NCBI GenBank assembly: GCA_020796225.1 | Contig: CM036754.1 | Span: forward strand, 66,270,000 to 66,333,999 | Origin: Arion vulgaris | Lineage: Eukaryota; Mollusca; Gastropoda; Stylommatophora; Arionidae | Direction: 5' to 3' | Length of the DNA stretch: 64,000 bases | Part shown: positions 1 to 12,455 of the stretch, piece by piece | Layout: each line of letters opens with the position of its first letter | Numbering within the stretch: position 1 is the stretch's first letter | Position numbers and translations under genes: made by a program | Notes under the pieces: model-generated | What the model saw: the letters and a program-made list of their open reading frames with translations, nothing else | Told to the model about the DNA's origin: nothing | The model's database searches: none

Positions 1-41
1 AAAATCAATTTTAAACGTGTTACGAATTAATGGACAGACTA
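1..41. mobile_element. Right end of a second copy of the Tc1/mariner element
   Basis: The first 41 bases match the inner-to-outer right terminal inverted repeat of the element at 57976-60145 (AAAATCAATTT...TGGACAGACTA) and are followed by TA at 42-43. The rest of the copy lies to the left of the window. Confidence 0.8.
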
Positions 42-99
42 TAGTAGGAAGTACATGAAATGTCTTTTGTAATAATATATGTTATAAAATTGGTTAACC

Positions 100-466
100 G
101 TAGAAAATAAAAAAACTTCACAGAAATCTGATGCGATTCCACATAACTGGCACACTGTACAACCGCTCTTAGGCTCTTCTTCTGCAATCGCCCGCTGTCA
201 ATTTAGGCATTAGCCATGACGCCTGGTGTGGCGCTTCTGACTGAATTTCACATGATGCCTGCTTACCATTTGACTGGTATCCCCCACCACACAGGCAAGC
301 TTTCACCGTCTTCAGATGTACTTGAAGATTAGATCCTTCAGGTGTGATCTTTTCAGGAAACCTGTAGTCCAAACCACTTGCACTCTTAGGCTCAAATCAC
401 ATAAAGATCACAAAGAGTGGTTTAATAGGTGGTCGATATGGAGCGTTCGAAGAAGAAGATAACTTG
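100..466 (+). mobile_element. Second-family SINE interrupted by a third-family SINE
   Basis: The outer element is 100-176 plus 394-466 (ending TTCGAAGAAGAAG). The inner insert, 177-382, is a reversed copy of the AATTCATAGCGAGCGG-type SINE. CTCTTAGGCTC is duplicated at 166-176 and 383-393. Confidence 0.75.
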
Positions 467-564
467 ATTACATTTGTTCATGCATGGCTAGTTACACAAA
501 TTATTCTGTGATTATATTTTACTTGTTGGTTTTATTAGTGATATCAGAACAGAGCAAAGCTGGC

Positions 565-795
565 TTCTTCTTTGAACGTTCCATATTGACCACTTTTTAA
601 ATATCTATATGTACTCCGAGCCTAAGAGGACTATGTGTCAGTTATGCTCCTACAAGTAGGCTGGTCAATTTCTGCTACACTTTTTATTTACTAGGGTAGC
701 TTCTCTAGGCCCCTACCTCTGTCGCCTCTCATGACATGCCTGGTAGTTCACAGTGTTACTATTCTTTGCGGGCCCTGACAACACATTGCGAAAGC
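565..795 (-). mobile_element. Second-family (AAG)n SINE, reversed
   Basis: Begins CTTCTTCTTTGAACGTTCC and ends GGGCCCTGACAACAC; body GCTCCTACAAGTAGGC. Confidence 0.7.
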
Positions 796-1427
796 TGGCC
801 TCAAATCTTGAAATTTCAATGGCCACTAGCGTGAGTATTATCTATTTTGCTATCAGCGTCTTCAGATCCCCATGTAGAGGATCAGGATTTCATCAAACCA
901 CTGTGCACGCCAAGACTTCAGATCTCATCCAACAACTGTCTGCACGTCAAGACTTTATGGCCAAACTGGCCTTGAACCCCAGCATGTCATGTGGTCACTA
1001 GCATCAAGTGCCTTAAACTTCGCTATTATGACGCCCTAAACATATTTTAATGACAGGGATTTATATAATGTGTTTTATAACTGAGTTTATAATTATAGCT
1101 CTTACATCTGCTACAAAGTAGTTTTTTTTGAGCTTCTAGTTTGTTTATTTTAGATCTATACATTATTATAACTTCAAAATTGATATTCTTTTTGACATAT
1201 AGTCAAATATCCTCTCTGTATGACAACACTGAAGTTGGATGTCCCCCATTTATGACAGCACTGAACTTGGTTGTCTGTTGGTGACACCAATGAAATCAGA
1301 TGTCTATTTTTATGACAACACTGAAGTCAGATGTATTCTTCCTCTGCTTTCCTTATCTGATGCTTCTACATATCTACAGTATCATTATACAATTTTAATG
1401 TGTCCCATGTTGGCATTACATTATTTT

Positions 1428-2134
1428 ATCTTCTAAACTTGGTGCTATTTTGTTATTTATAAAGTATTTTATTTTCTAAACTTGATGCTATTTTAATATT
1501 TATAAAGTATTTTATGTTCTAAACTTGGTGCTATTTTAATAATTATAAAGTATTTTATGTTCTAAACTTGGTGCTATTTTAATATTTATAAAGTAATTTA
1601 TGTTCTAAATGTGGTGCTATTTTAATATTTATAAAGTATTTTATGTTCTAAACTTGGTGCTATTTTAATATTTATAAAGTATTTTAACTTCTAAACTTGG
1701 TACTATTTTAATATTTATAAAGTATTATAACTTCTAAACTTGGTGCTATTTTAATATTTATAAAGTATTTTATGTTCTAAACTTGGTGCTATTTTAATAT
1801 TTATAAAGTATTTTAACTTCTAAACTTGGTGCTATTTTAATATTTATAAAGTATTATAACTTCTAAACTTGGTGCTATTTTAATATTTATAAAGTATTAT
1901 AACTTCTAAACTTGGTGCTATTTGAATATTTATAAAGTATTATAACTTCTAAACTAGGTGCTATTTGAATATTTATAAAGTATTATAACTTCTAAACTAG
2001 GTGCTATTTGAATATTTATAAAGTATTTTATGTTCTAAACTTGGTGCTATTTGAATAATGATAAAGTATTTTAACTTCTAAACTTGGTGCTATTTTAATA
2101 TTTTATATTTATAAAGTATTATAACTTCTAAATT
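1428..2134. repeat. 43-bp minisatellite, ~16 copies
   Basis: Unit CTAAACTTGGTGCTATTTTA plus an AT-rich half ending AAAGTATTTTATGTT. Spacing is 43 bases (for example 1861 to 1904). Two sub-variants (TTTATGTT and TATAACTT) alternate in blocks. Confidence 0.9.
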
Positions 2135-2559
2135 GATGTTTTTCTGAGATATGACTTCTTACTTTACTATTTTGAGATAATTGCAAGATTATAACTGTGA
2201 AATTGGTGCTATTTCAACATATCTACAGTATTATTGTATCACCTTTTACATGCATATATATCTATCTTCTGTCTGTTTGAAGTAAGCATGTTCTCTATTT
2301 GTTATTTATTGTTAGTGTTATAGATCAGACTGTGTGCAATGTTGTGCTGATATTTCTTCAGATTTTATTTCTAGTTTGAGTCTTTGTTGTATCTTTCTTT
2401 GATTGTATACTTTAGATTCTTATCAATAAAATGTTCTCAAATAAACTGACTTAGACAGAAATGGATAATGTTCAGTGTCTTTTTTTATTTGACTGTAATG
2501 TCTTTCTAGATGTCTGAGTGCAGTGAACGAGTTCAAAGAACCCCAGGGGAAGCATTGGA

Positions 2560-2730
2560 TTCTTCTTCGAACACTCCATATCGACCAATTGTTAAACCAC
2601 TCTTTGTGATCTGCGCCTAAGCGCGATTGTATATTGTGCCCCTGCCTCAGTCGCCTCTTACGACATGCCTTGTAGGTTTCAGTGGTACTACTCTTTGCCC
2701 CCTTGCGGCCCCAGCAACATACGGGCGAGC
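2560..2730 (-). mobile_element. Second-family SINE, reversed and internally deleted
   Basis: CTTCTTCGAACACTCCATATC to CATACGGGCGAGC, lacking the CCTACAAGTAGGCC segment. Confidence 0.65.
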
Positions 2731-2860
2731 ATCGGATCTAATGATTATAGTAAATAGACACTAACACATTTACTACCACATTGAAAAACATGATATGGCC
2801 AAATAAATTTGTGTTGCCATTTTCCAGCTTGAAAAATATATAAATTTCATCTAAATAAGA

Positions 2861-3107
2861 CGCCCGAGTGGTTACCGGGCCCAAATTTGGGGTGTAAAGA
2901 ATAGAACCACTGTTACCTGCCATGCATGTCGTAAGAGGCGACTAAGGAGGTTTGGCTGAAATCGGATGCACGTGTCCTAAACTTGTAGAAATCTATGCGT
3001 TTAGGGGCCTACCAAACCAATGTGCAACGTATACACGTTCTTGGCAAAGATCAAACATATCACAAAGAGTGATTAAAATTGGTCGTAAAGAACGAACAAA
3101 GAAGAAG
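2861..3107 (+). mobile_element. 244-bp-class (AAG)n SINE
   Basis: Full-length copy from CGCCCGAGTGGTTACCGGGC to AAAGAAGAAG. Other copies of the family: 3467-3580, 24840-25072, 36651-36905, 39265-39400 (all +), 41673-41916 (-) and 42131-42374 (+). The 3467 and 39265 copies share a different second half (GGGCTAGCTACCCC), a subfamily. Confidence 0.8.
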
Positions 3108-3466
3108 ATCTAAAGAAATGCTACCAAACTTCTGATTGGACCATGCTACAGAAATAGATTGCTTTGATGTAAATTTAGCACTTCTACTTTGAACGCTCTA
3201 CAACGACTACCTGTTTGTGATCTGTGTGGTTTGTCCTATCAACCAAGTTAACCACTCTTTGTAATTTATTCTTATCAACCAAGTTAAGTATTCGTTGTGA
3301 TCTGGTCGGTTTGCACTGTGAACGTGTGTTGCGCCTCCTCTAAGTACCTACAGCATGCAGGATATCATAGACTGGCTTGAGTACTACTGTGGCAGACACC
3401 TCAGGGAGACATTTAGAGCTGTTGTCATGGGAACCAAGTTTCAACAGGGACAAGTTCGATGATAAT

Positions 3467-3800
3467 CGCCCGAGTGGTTATCAGAGCCCAAATTGGGGTG
3501 TAAAGAATAGAACCACTGTTACCTGCCACACATGTTGTAAGAGGCAACTAAGGAGGTTGGAAGTGGGGCTAGCTACCCCACACCGTAAAAACACTAGATG
3601 GTTACAGAACGGAGAGCGAACAGAGTAAACGCTGGCTGAAACGGACACATCGACAAAGGATAAGCACCAGAGCTCCAAATGGTGCTGAAGATGCGACGTA
3701 AAGCACACCAATGTTAGGGCTGCATGAATCAGATTTCCACATGAATAGAATTTATGGGGAGGTCTGGTACATCGATCTGGACGGTGATCGCGAGAGAGAG
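3467..3800 (+). mobile_element. SINE-headed chimera
   Basis: The first ~100 bases match the 244-bp family. The remainder (GGTTACAGAACGGAGAGCGA to GTGATCGCGAGAGAGAG) is related to the inserts at 7110-7322 and 7540-7675 in reverse. It may be a composite SINE or a nested insertion. Confidence 0.5.
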
Positions 3801-4910
3801 ATGATAATGAAAATAGAAATGATATAGTAGACCAGTGTAGAACATCAAAATCAGAAAGAAAGAAGGACTAAATCATATCTTAGGTTAATATAAAAATGTA
3901 TTGATTTTGTGAAAGATGTGGATGTGATCGATAGCACTACTCTTTGGCTGCACACAAATTCCCAATGGAAAATAATTGGTACAAATAAAAAACATGCAGG
4001 AAATCAAAACAATGTAAGATATGAAGGGTTTCACAACATGTTCAAGATGGGCATATGGCATAGTTAAAACATCCATTAATGGTTTCTTGATGTACAGTAC
4101 ACATCTTGTGTTCCAAAAGTACGCAGCCTGTGTCTCATATGGAACAGTCTTACCTTTTTCTATTGGTCACTAGATAGGGGCGATCAAGTTCCTAATCATA
4201 TCGGAGACCTGTTCACATTCAGTACACAAAAGAAACCTTGGCAGTTGACAATTGATAATAATAGACTAGATTGTCACTGGACAAAAATAAAAACCAATTT
4301 ATAAAAATGACATCGGGCACACTCAATGATATAAAGTTTGTACACTGTTGATGAGATCTTTCTGTGTACAATAGATATCGGAGTATATTGTTATTTACCT
4401 AAGTGCAATGATGATGATCCTAGCAATCCTTCTATGTAATTAAATTGATTTTTTATCATTTAAATAAACTGAATATATTTATGTTTGCCCGGAAAAGAAT
4501 GTTTGTTTTGTTATGCCACAGTTTAGAGAGAAACTGTGATATCTGCGTCGCTTGATCAGACAATCTCACCAAGAGCAGCTGAGCTTACACTACTAACTAA
4601 TCTTATAGTAGCTTCCTTTCAATCCATACCCGCTTTGCCAGACAAGTGCAGCAATGTTTCCAAGGCCCCTAAATGGAGGTGGAGTAGTGGTTTTTGTCAG
4701 TGCCAGCTCACTATTCCTATCGCTGCGTTGTCATTTCTTGTGCCTGTGATGTCAGAGTAAGGTGTTGCACCACATTTGGTAAGAGTCTATAGTTAGGTGC
4801 ACCTGTCTCAACTTTTTCTTACTTTTTGCTTTTATCATAGTTTTCCTGACAGTTTTAGACACTGGTCATCTATGCCTCTGCACTTTGAATACAGAATTAT
4901 CATCATACAT
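3800..4910. other. No gene seen
   Basis: AT-rich sequence without splice-like coding frames or recognisable repeats. Short open stretches have no codon character. Confidence 0.5.
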
Positions 4911-5555
4911 TCTTTCTATCTGCTTCTTGTTCGCTTTTGTTCCACGTCTACACAATGAGTCTGGTTCTTTGGATGTATGTTGTTGTGTTTGTTAGTTCAT
5001 CAAGGCTTTCAAACAGCTTTGTGTGGATATACTTGCTATAAAAGTAATAATTGTGTACAAATACACAAGTAACACCATTATAATTGGAGTCCTAGTATTT
5101 GTAACTTCTTCTGCGATCAACTTCTGCTATGTGACTACTCCGGTATGTGTCATAAAACAGGGCGGTGCACTTGAGGTCTTCACAGGTCCTCCATAGTTTG
5201 TTTTGTAGAGTTGTTTCTGTTGGCGGATTCCATTCTCACACTGCTCAGACTGGGACAGTCTTGCAGGATGCAGCCTGGGAACTGCTTTGGTGCTCCACAG
5301 TTGCAGGCAGCTGAGACCCATTCTATGGTGGTGTGCTCTGAGACAGCAGTGTTTCGTTGTCTGAAGACTGTGGTCTGCACTTTTCTGTTTAGTGTATTTT
5401 TAACAACTTGGATATGATTTGATTCATTCGCACGCTATGAACTGAGGTGTAGTTTGGGTGCCTAATTTGATAGCCTTACTCTGACTTCAGAGGTAGTTGT
5501 AATTTAGATCCTCAAGTAAAAGATCAGGGTTTCCTGTAGTCTAACAGCATACAGT

Positions 5556-6262
5556 GTGCAAGCTGAAAATTTGGCCCAAACTGATCATGAACTGGAATTA
5601 GCATGGTTATTGGCCAATAATAATCTAGACATCCATGTCAATGGCACTAAAATAAACCAAGTGAAAGAATTCAAATACTTAGGAAGCATATTCACAGAAG
5701 ACGGAAAACTAGATAGAGATATAGAGGCTAGAGTACAAAAGCAAATGCTGTAACCTACCAGCTAGCCCCATTGTTAAGGCACCCAAAAATTTCACAGGCA
5801 GCTAAGAAACAAATGATCAACAGCATTTTTATACCTACTTTGTATTACCAGAGCCAAACATGGACATTGAGCAAAGCGCAGTCACAAAAAATAACTACAT
5901 GTGAAATGTGTTGCCTGAGAAAAGTTACCAACAACACAAGAAAAGACAGAATCACCAACATCAGCATAAGAAAGAAAGTTGGCACAAAACCGTGCTTGAA
6001 TTATATAGATAAACAAAGAATGAGGTGGTTTGGCCACTTAATAAGAATGCATCCAAACTCCACAGTATACAGAGTCTTCTACAACAGAACATCGGAAAGA
6101 AGGCAAGAGGAAGACCACGGAAAAGATGGTTAGATGGCGTAGCAGAATCCTGTGAAAGAGCAAAGATAACAATCACACAAGCCACCAGAACAGCGCAAGA
6201 CAAAAACAGAAAACCACGACACTGGGCAACAACCCGGTAGCAGTGTGACGACAAAAGAAGAA
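5556..6262 (+). mobile_element. Non-LTR retrotransposon fragment: C-terminal end of reverse transcriptase and 3' tail
   Basis: Pieces of the reverse-transcriptase C-terminal region typical of invertebrate endonuclease-reverse transcriptases are visible: VKEFKYLGSIFTEDGKLDRD (5668-5725), IFIPTLYYQSQTWTLSK (~5826-5875), RMRWFGHLIRMHP (~6018-6056) and ARGRPRKRWLDG (~6103-6138). There are frameshifts near 5755 and 6100, and the 5' end is missing. It ends in an AAAGAAGAAGAAG tail at 6252-6265. The same 3' end recurs reversed at 26490-26735. Confidence 0.85.
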
Positions 6263-6265
6263 GAA

Positions 6266-6560
6266 GATTGGCCAATGACTAGCGGGTACTGCAATGACCA
6301 TCCAAAGAGTTGGCTTCAACTGATTGCATCTGGAAGTATGCGTGTGGAATGGGTGGATATCATTCGGAGATCACATCTCAAGAAAATGACTTGGCTGGAC
6401 ATGCTGGAGTGCGAGGTAACGAGCGTGCTGACACTCTTGCAAACAATGCCCCGACTCAAGTGGGCAGAAGTATGGACAGAGCTGATATCATCAATGCGGT
6501 ACGCTCTCAATTGTGTGACATGGGCGGGTCTCAGACACTGGAACGAGTTTGATAATTAGG
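6266..6560 (+). mobile_element. RNase H remnant of a non-LTR element
   Basis: The frame from 6310 contains GHAGVRGNERADTLANNAP, the terminal block of RNase H domains found in Jockey/I-type non-LTR elements, followed by ...DRADIINAVRSQL. The preceding catalytic residues are not recognisable. Fragment only. Confidence 0.6.
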
Positions 6561-6892
6561 CGTTAAGTTTGGACATGCCAGACAGTGTCGTCTTCACGGT
6601 AGAGAGAGAAGATATAGTAATCAACTTCTCATGGGTAGTGTGAGCAAATGGAATGGCTGCTGCAACGGAGGGCAGAGCACGAATGGGAATGCCCAATGTG
6701 CCATGACGTCGATCGCATAACATACGAGTTGGAGTCTCCACAACCCATGGCATAGCAATACATGCTAAGAGCTGTTAAATTCTTCTGGGTATGCAAAAAA
6801 GCTAGGTAACACCTTCCCTGCTCTAAACAGGAGAATAATAGTGAAAACTTGTAGTATCTAGGGGTTCGGAACAAACAGAACGGGAATGATCT

Positions 6893-7385
6893 CTACATCT
6901 CAGTCTTGTCTTATACACATGTGCCATGAAGTGAGGTGGGGAGTTTCAGTTTTCTATCCTGTGCCAGGTGTGTTGCATTTGTAGTTATTATTATTAGTCT
7001 TTGATGTCGCAGGATATCTGTGATATTATCTATCCATCGGGTGCTTGGTTTTCCTCAGACTCTGCGTCCGGGTTGTCGGTTGTTATAGGTGCGAGACGGT
7101 AGTTGATCTCTCATGATCACCGCTTAGACTGGTATACCAGATTTTCCCATAAATCTCAGTCATGTGGAAATCTGATTCATGCAGCCTTAGCATTTGGTGT
7201 GGTTCATCACATCTTCAGCGCCATTTGTAGCTTTGGCGCTGTGTCCGGTTTTAGCAAGCGTTTACTGGGTTTGCTCTACGCCAACCTTTGGCTGTCCCCA
7301 GCCGACCTGCAAGGCAGCAGGTGGTAGTTGATCTGATTTCATAGATCCCAGAGTACACAACAGATATACTGAAGATGAGATTTGA
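6893..7385 (-). mobile_element. Non-LTR 3' end (reverse), interrupted by a 213-bp insertion
   Basis: The sequence matches the reversed LINE 3' end at 19476-19760 (shared runs AGTCTTGTCTTA, GATATCTGTGATATTATCTA, GGTTGTTATAGG). It is split by an insert at 7110-7322 bounded by the 12-bp duplication GGTAGTTGATCT (7098-7109 and 7323-7334). The insert is related, in reverse, to 3640-3800. Confidence 0.7.
7110..7322 (-). mobile_element. 213-bp short element with 12-bp target duplication
   Basis: The insert is bounded by GGTAGTTGATCT on both sides. It resembles, in inverse orientation, 3640-3800 (CAGATTTCCACATGAAT, GGCTGCATGAATC) and part of 7540-7675. It was inserted into an older LINE fragment, so it is the younger event. 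Confidence 0.65.
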
Positions 7386-7679
7386 GCACTTATGGACTAG
7401 TTCCTTGTGTGATGATGATGATCTGATAACTGACTGACTGGTTAACTAACTAAACATATATCTCTTGATCGTTCTTTTTGGCCATTTTTATCATTCTTAT
7501 TGTGATATATAAACAGCCGTTGCCAAGAACGTGTTTACGTCACATCGTTCAGTACCATTTGGAGCTCTAGTGCTTATCCTCCGGTGAAGTGTCCGATTTC
7601 AACCAGCGTTTACTGGTTCGCTCTCCGTCAGTCTTTGACTGCCCCCAGGCAACCTGCAAGGCAGCAGGTTAGAAACATC

Positions 7680-9020
7680 TATCTAAATAACTAGCTAACT
7701 AAATATCCCCAGAGTAGAAGATGAGTAACTAAAAAAAGTGAGGTTCAGAACAAATAAAATGAAACAGCATTATATAATTCATAGTTCATAAATCGGTTCC
7801 AACTTCACTGCAGCGGGTCAGCCCATAATTGCTCAGTTCCTGTGCCAATGAAAATCACACGAAATGCTAACAACTGTGAAATGTTTCCTGTGTAAACTAA
7901 TTCCAGAATGAAACAGCCGCGTACCGCACAAAAGAAACTGGCCCGCATAAAATGCATATGGCCGTCGCTAATATAGCAACACAAAACTGTTCATCACTTG
8001 AATTGCAATTCTTGTCAAAGGGAACATCAATCATGACAAAATCCAGCTTTCTGCACTCGCAATATAACTGCATACGGCAGATTGAGCTTGTTCGTCATAA
8101 CCGCTGTCCGCCATTTTCTGAATACACACAACAACGCACGGTTGACACAGCAAAAAGCATTACATGTAACAGTCATAGCTCACAGCGTTGCTCAAGCACT
8201 AACTCAGTAGCTTGGCAAACGAAACCGGAAAATATCCGACCAAACATGACGAAAATGCGCTAGCAAAAGTCGTGTTCAGAATCAAACAGTTCTGACTCTG
8301 AATGGCCCTCCCACATTCTGCCATTGTTGGCCAGATTTTTCACAGCATTATATATTCTGACTTATCACTTCCCCTGCTATATCCACCTTGATGTGATAGA
8401 AGAGGTCAAGAACTACACCAGCAGTAGCTAGCTTACTCACAGCCCGCTTGATAAGGCCAACCAGCTTAAGTGGAAATTCCCAGAAATCATCCTTCCCATG
8501 ACATTAACATTTTAGTACTGTTAGATTAAGATGAATTCATTTTTAAAACAGTACACATGCAAAAACAATGTATTTATACGTCACAAATTAAACTTAACAC
8601 AAGGAATATCAGTATTATTAACACTTTTCATCAATAAATAACCATGGAATCGTATAAAACTGCAAGAAAGCTTATAATGATCTATCAAAAATATACAGTC
8701 AGTTCACAATAACTGGAATTTCCAATTGCCTGACTGAGCTGGACAGCATATGTTGTTACAAGGAGATGTGACTTACTAGAGGGTCTCACATACCGGACAG
8801 TAGTGATCACATACTTTTAAGTATTTGTAACTACTCATTACTTTAGACGAATTATTTAATACTGGTTACTTATAAATGATTACTTAGTTACTGTCAGTTA
8901 TAAGCATGTAACCATCTTATGGGGTAGATGTTCCCTTCTGTGACACTGACATACCACTGGTGCAGGTAATTTTTAGTGAATATGATTTAATAGAAGTAAC
9001 TGCTACTTCACAGTTAACAA
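7680..9020. other. No recognisable feature
   Basis: A + strand frame of 103 codons at 7952-8263 lies in a slightly GC-richer patch. It has no recognisable motif and no splice context. I treat it as chance. Confidence 0.4.
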
Positions 9021-9076
9021 ATACAATTGGTAACTAATATCCACAACATCATTTGCCATCATGTATACAATGAAGG

Positions 9077-9265
9077 TCTTCTTCTTTTTCACCTTTCAAC
9101 TCCGAATGGAGCACACGTCTTCAACAAACTTTTTCCAGCCCTTCCTATCAGTCTCCAGCTCTTTTCTCCAGGTATTTCTAGGTCTTCTTCTGTGAACTCC
9201 AAAACAATGCCCTTCTCACAATGGTTCCGGTCAGTCTTCTCAATGTGCATCCTATACAATGACAG
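9077..9265 (-). mobile_element. Reversed LINE-like 3' region
   Basis: Closely similar to 62394-62600 (TTCAACTCC-AATGGAGCAC, TCTTCAACAAA, CCGGTCAGTCTT). Confidence 0.5.
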
Positions 9266-9382
9266 TATTGCCAGAATATGTTCTTCAATAAGGAATAACT
9301 GATACTAATCTTGCAACTGATACAAAATTAGTACAGTTTTCTCATTCATTTGCAGCTGTGAATTCAGATGTAGTCATGATGC

Positions 9383-9637
9383 CATCCTCTTCGATGCCCC
9401 ATATTGACCACTTGTTAACCACTCTTTGGGATTAGTATGTGATCCGAGCCTAAGAGCAGTTGTACGTTTTGTCAGATATGTGCATACAAGTAGGCCAACA
9501 CATCCGATTTCTGAGACGCTTTTTATTTACTGGGGTAGCTTCCTAGCCCGCTACCTCAGTCGCCTCTGACGGTATGCCTTGTAGGTCACATTGTTACTAT
9601 TCTTTACTCCCCTTTCGAGCCCCGCGCAACACACAGG
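9383..9637 (-). mobile_element. Second-family SINE, reversed
   Basis: CCTCTTCGATGCCCCATATTG to CACACAGGCGATCA. Confidence 0.65.
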
Positions 9638-9962
9638 CGATCATTATGCCTAATATAGTACATCTGACTTATTTTTGCATGAAGGACTGCTTTCCTTATC
9701 ATTAGAGTCGCCCGCCTTACTCCAATTTCAGATTCAAACTAATAATTACAACTGACTACATAGCAAATAGTTGAAATGTACCTAGCTGTGGGAAAGTACC
9801 AATTAGTGATGATGTTGATGTATGTGTATTTGCCATGTATCAAGCAGTTGCTATGTAACAAGTACTTTCTATTCATTCATCTTAAGCTGGAACTACCTAT
9901 GTTAAACTTTGAACTGATTACATATATATATATGTGTACAATTTTTTGGGACCGTAATGGCT

Positions 9963-10110
9963 TTTAGGTAAACCCAGCCTCAATTGGTAACCAGGAAAAG
10001 CATTGGGAAGTAAAGGTGGCAGGCATGATGTTGACCACATCCCTCATCATGTGCTGACAGTCAGTGAAAATACAGGCCTAACACTGTACTACCCAATATA
10101 TCTCTAGGTA
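9963..10110 (+). mobile_element. 5'-truncated SINE of the 30243 family
   Basis: Matches the body from AACCCAGCCTCAA to ATATATCTCTAGG with about 15% change. No tRNA head. Confidence 0.65.
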
Positions 10111-10698
10111 AAAAAACAGGTTCATTTCCTTATTTTTATATATATAGAGGTAGTTACAGATACCGGCTACAGAACAAATAGTGGTCAGGTTACCTAATGG
10201 TGGTAACCAGACTGATGAGTGAGAAATAAATTCTAGCTGTGGCCAGATAATATCTAAGGCAGCCAAATCTGAGAGAAATGTATGCTGAAACCTCAACTGA
10301 GTTACAGATCTAATGAAACTAATTTCAACTTAGTAAAAATATTTTGGTAACTTCAAACCAAATGTACAATTACAGCATAGTTATTCCAGGCAAATCAACC
10401 TGGCAACTGCCAAATTATGTACATCACACACAAAACACAATAATGTTTCATTTATGAATTGCAATATACAACCAAACAAAAAATAATGCCAAACTGGTAT
10501 ATCAATATAAACAGAGAAATAAATTGTAACAACCAAGTGAAAATATTTCAACAAAAATAATAACAAAATAGACAGAAAATGATATATATCATGCATGCGT
10601 TGCATAATTTTAAACTTTCTTTTCGTAAATCTTCATGCATTAAGAAGCAATAAGTAAATCATTATAAAACTAAATCATAAAATTCTCACAAAACTCTA

Positions 10699-11017
10699 TC
10701 ACAACAGAAGCATTGTCTCAAAACTTTCAAATGACGGGTAATCAACGTTCTGCTGTACTTGAAAAGCAAAGTATCCAAAAGAACTTGCTATGCGTATGTT
10801 ATCAATATCATCATCCATGAGAATAACTTCCTCTTTTTTAATGGTCACACTATGTTCTTTAGCTATCTCACTGATGACAGCAGCAATATGTGCTTGTTTC
10901 CCATTCAGTTCTGGCATCTTAGAGCGAGGGGATTCACTGTCAGATGTGCTTGTGCTTGTCATTTGGCGCTTCAAGAATTCATCGGTGTTAGCTTGGACAT
11001 AAATTTTGATTGCAACT
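10699..11017 (-). CDS. HAD-superfamily hydrolase, exon 2 and stop
   Basis: Second and last coding exon of the HAD-like protein, 2.3 kb from exon 1. The acceptor TTTTTCAG precedes 11017; the first base completes the split codon and 105 codons follow to TGA at 10699-10701, giving 203 residues in all. A Ser/Thr-rich linker (TSTSTSDSESPRS) is followed by a possible motif III Lys (LNGKQAHI) and motif IV, ILMDDDIDNIRIAS, with Asp 166-168 suited to Mg2+ binding. With D32/D34 this is a complete set of HAD catalytic residues, so an active enzyme is likely. The intron 11018-13343 holds SINEs. Confidence 0.85.
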
Positions 11018-11319
11018 CTGAAAAATATCAAAAATAAAGTATTATGACTTTGTGTATCATATCAGTGGGACAGATTTGCGTAAGAGTTTGCTTATCGGCT
11101 CGGACTCAAGTGGGTTCAATCCCACACTAGACGTTCCACCAGTGAATAAAGGAATTAGCCCTCCTACCTCCAGTACAATAGGTCCTAGAAATATGAAGTG
11201 ACATGCACTTCATACCCTAAGGTCTGAAATGGCTATGGGAAATTTTATTTATACCATATCAAATTGAACGAATGAAATAAATCAAATACCTGAGCTCTTC
11301 TTTATTGTCTCCACCTTGA

Positions 11320-11460
11320 AGTGAGAGTGGTGCCCCCATAAGATATGGTGATGGTAGCTAAGTTGTCATCAGGACCTCCAAGAAAGAGTAATTCCCCCAT
11401 ATGATATGATGGTGGCAGCTAAGTTTCCATCAGGGCCATCAAGAAAGAGTAATAACCTCA
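11320..11460. repeat. Two-copy ~75-bp direct repeat
   Basis: GCCCCCATAAGATATGGTGA ... AAGAAAGAGTAAT and CCCCCATATGATATGATGG ... AAGAAAGAGTAAT. In the HAD gene intron, just inside exon 2's acceptor side. Confidence 0.7.
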
Positions 11461-12232
11461 GAAGATACAGGAGTTGCAGAAGTTTTCAGACCTATAGTAT
11501 TGTCACAGACAAACATAATGCAACTACATTCCCTTGGATGAAAAATGGTGGTCATCACCACCCTTGATGGACAAGCATCATCATTGTACTCTTCCTGTGC
11601 CGTTCTACATTACATAGAACCTGCAAGCAATTTCACTTTATTGCTCTATCCTGGGCAACTAGTTCAGCCATATTGACAGGACTGGTCAGTAGACTGTTTT
11701 GTTACATATCAATTTATTGTTTACCATGTAGCAGTTACAGGAACATCAGCCATTAACAGTTTTGTCAGGACTCATCTGGTTCGGCTAATCATTTTAATAA
11801 ATTTTTCTTGGGCAGCGACTTTGTAGCCTACTCATTGATTTTCAACTGCCAATGGTTCTTTTATGTACTCAACTTGAACACTGGACTTAGCATTTCATAG
11901 ACCGTCTCCGACAGGATTAAGAAATCACAATCTCACCTACATTGAGATCAGGTAGGGAAATTATCCTGCTAGCTCAAGACAGGAACAAATCAAGTACCTT
12001 TCTAACAAGAGACAAGTGCTTTACCTTCACAGATAACCACAAAAGAAGAACTACTTGAAAGAAACTGATTTTCCGGCTCATTATATTTGTCTAGCATTAT
12101 TCGAGACACAAGTATGAGTAGAATAATACATTTTTTCTCAGCAAACATAGAACAGTATTAGACCGTAATAAACTTCTTGTAGACAAGTCTAGAAAACATG
12201 GAAAATATTCAAAATATAAATACTTAGTAAAG

Positions 12233-12455
12233 TCTGGCTGAATGATTAGAGCATGGGCTTCCATGTGGGATGCCCGGGTTCAATGCCAGGTAAGGCCATT
12301 TTAGTTTTTTTGGTCAGGGGCATAAAGAAAAATCATAACCTGAACAGTTTCACAGTGACTGCACTAGCCGTGCAGCCATTAAGTTGCACTAGCACATGTT
12401 CCCCCTGTCCTACACTACCCGAAATAGGGGTATTACAGGCAGTAACTAGTTTATA
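12233..12455 (+). mobile_element. tRNA-derived SINE, third head type
   Basis: Head CTGGCTGAATGATTAGAGCA and B-box-like GGGTTCAATGCC, body CATAACCTGAACAGTTTCAC, ends ATTACAGGCAGTAAC. Other copies: 22640-22865 (+) and 34945-35165 (-). It lies in the HAD gene intron. Confidence 0.75.

Noticed and set aside
3377..3711. Overlapping frames on both strands
   Set aside because: They lie in a SINE copy and the adjoining repeat.
7952..8263. 103-codon + strand frame
   Set aside because: No motif, no splice context, no related copy; kept only as an unassigned region.
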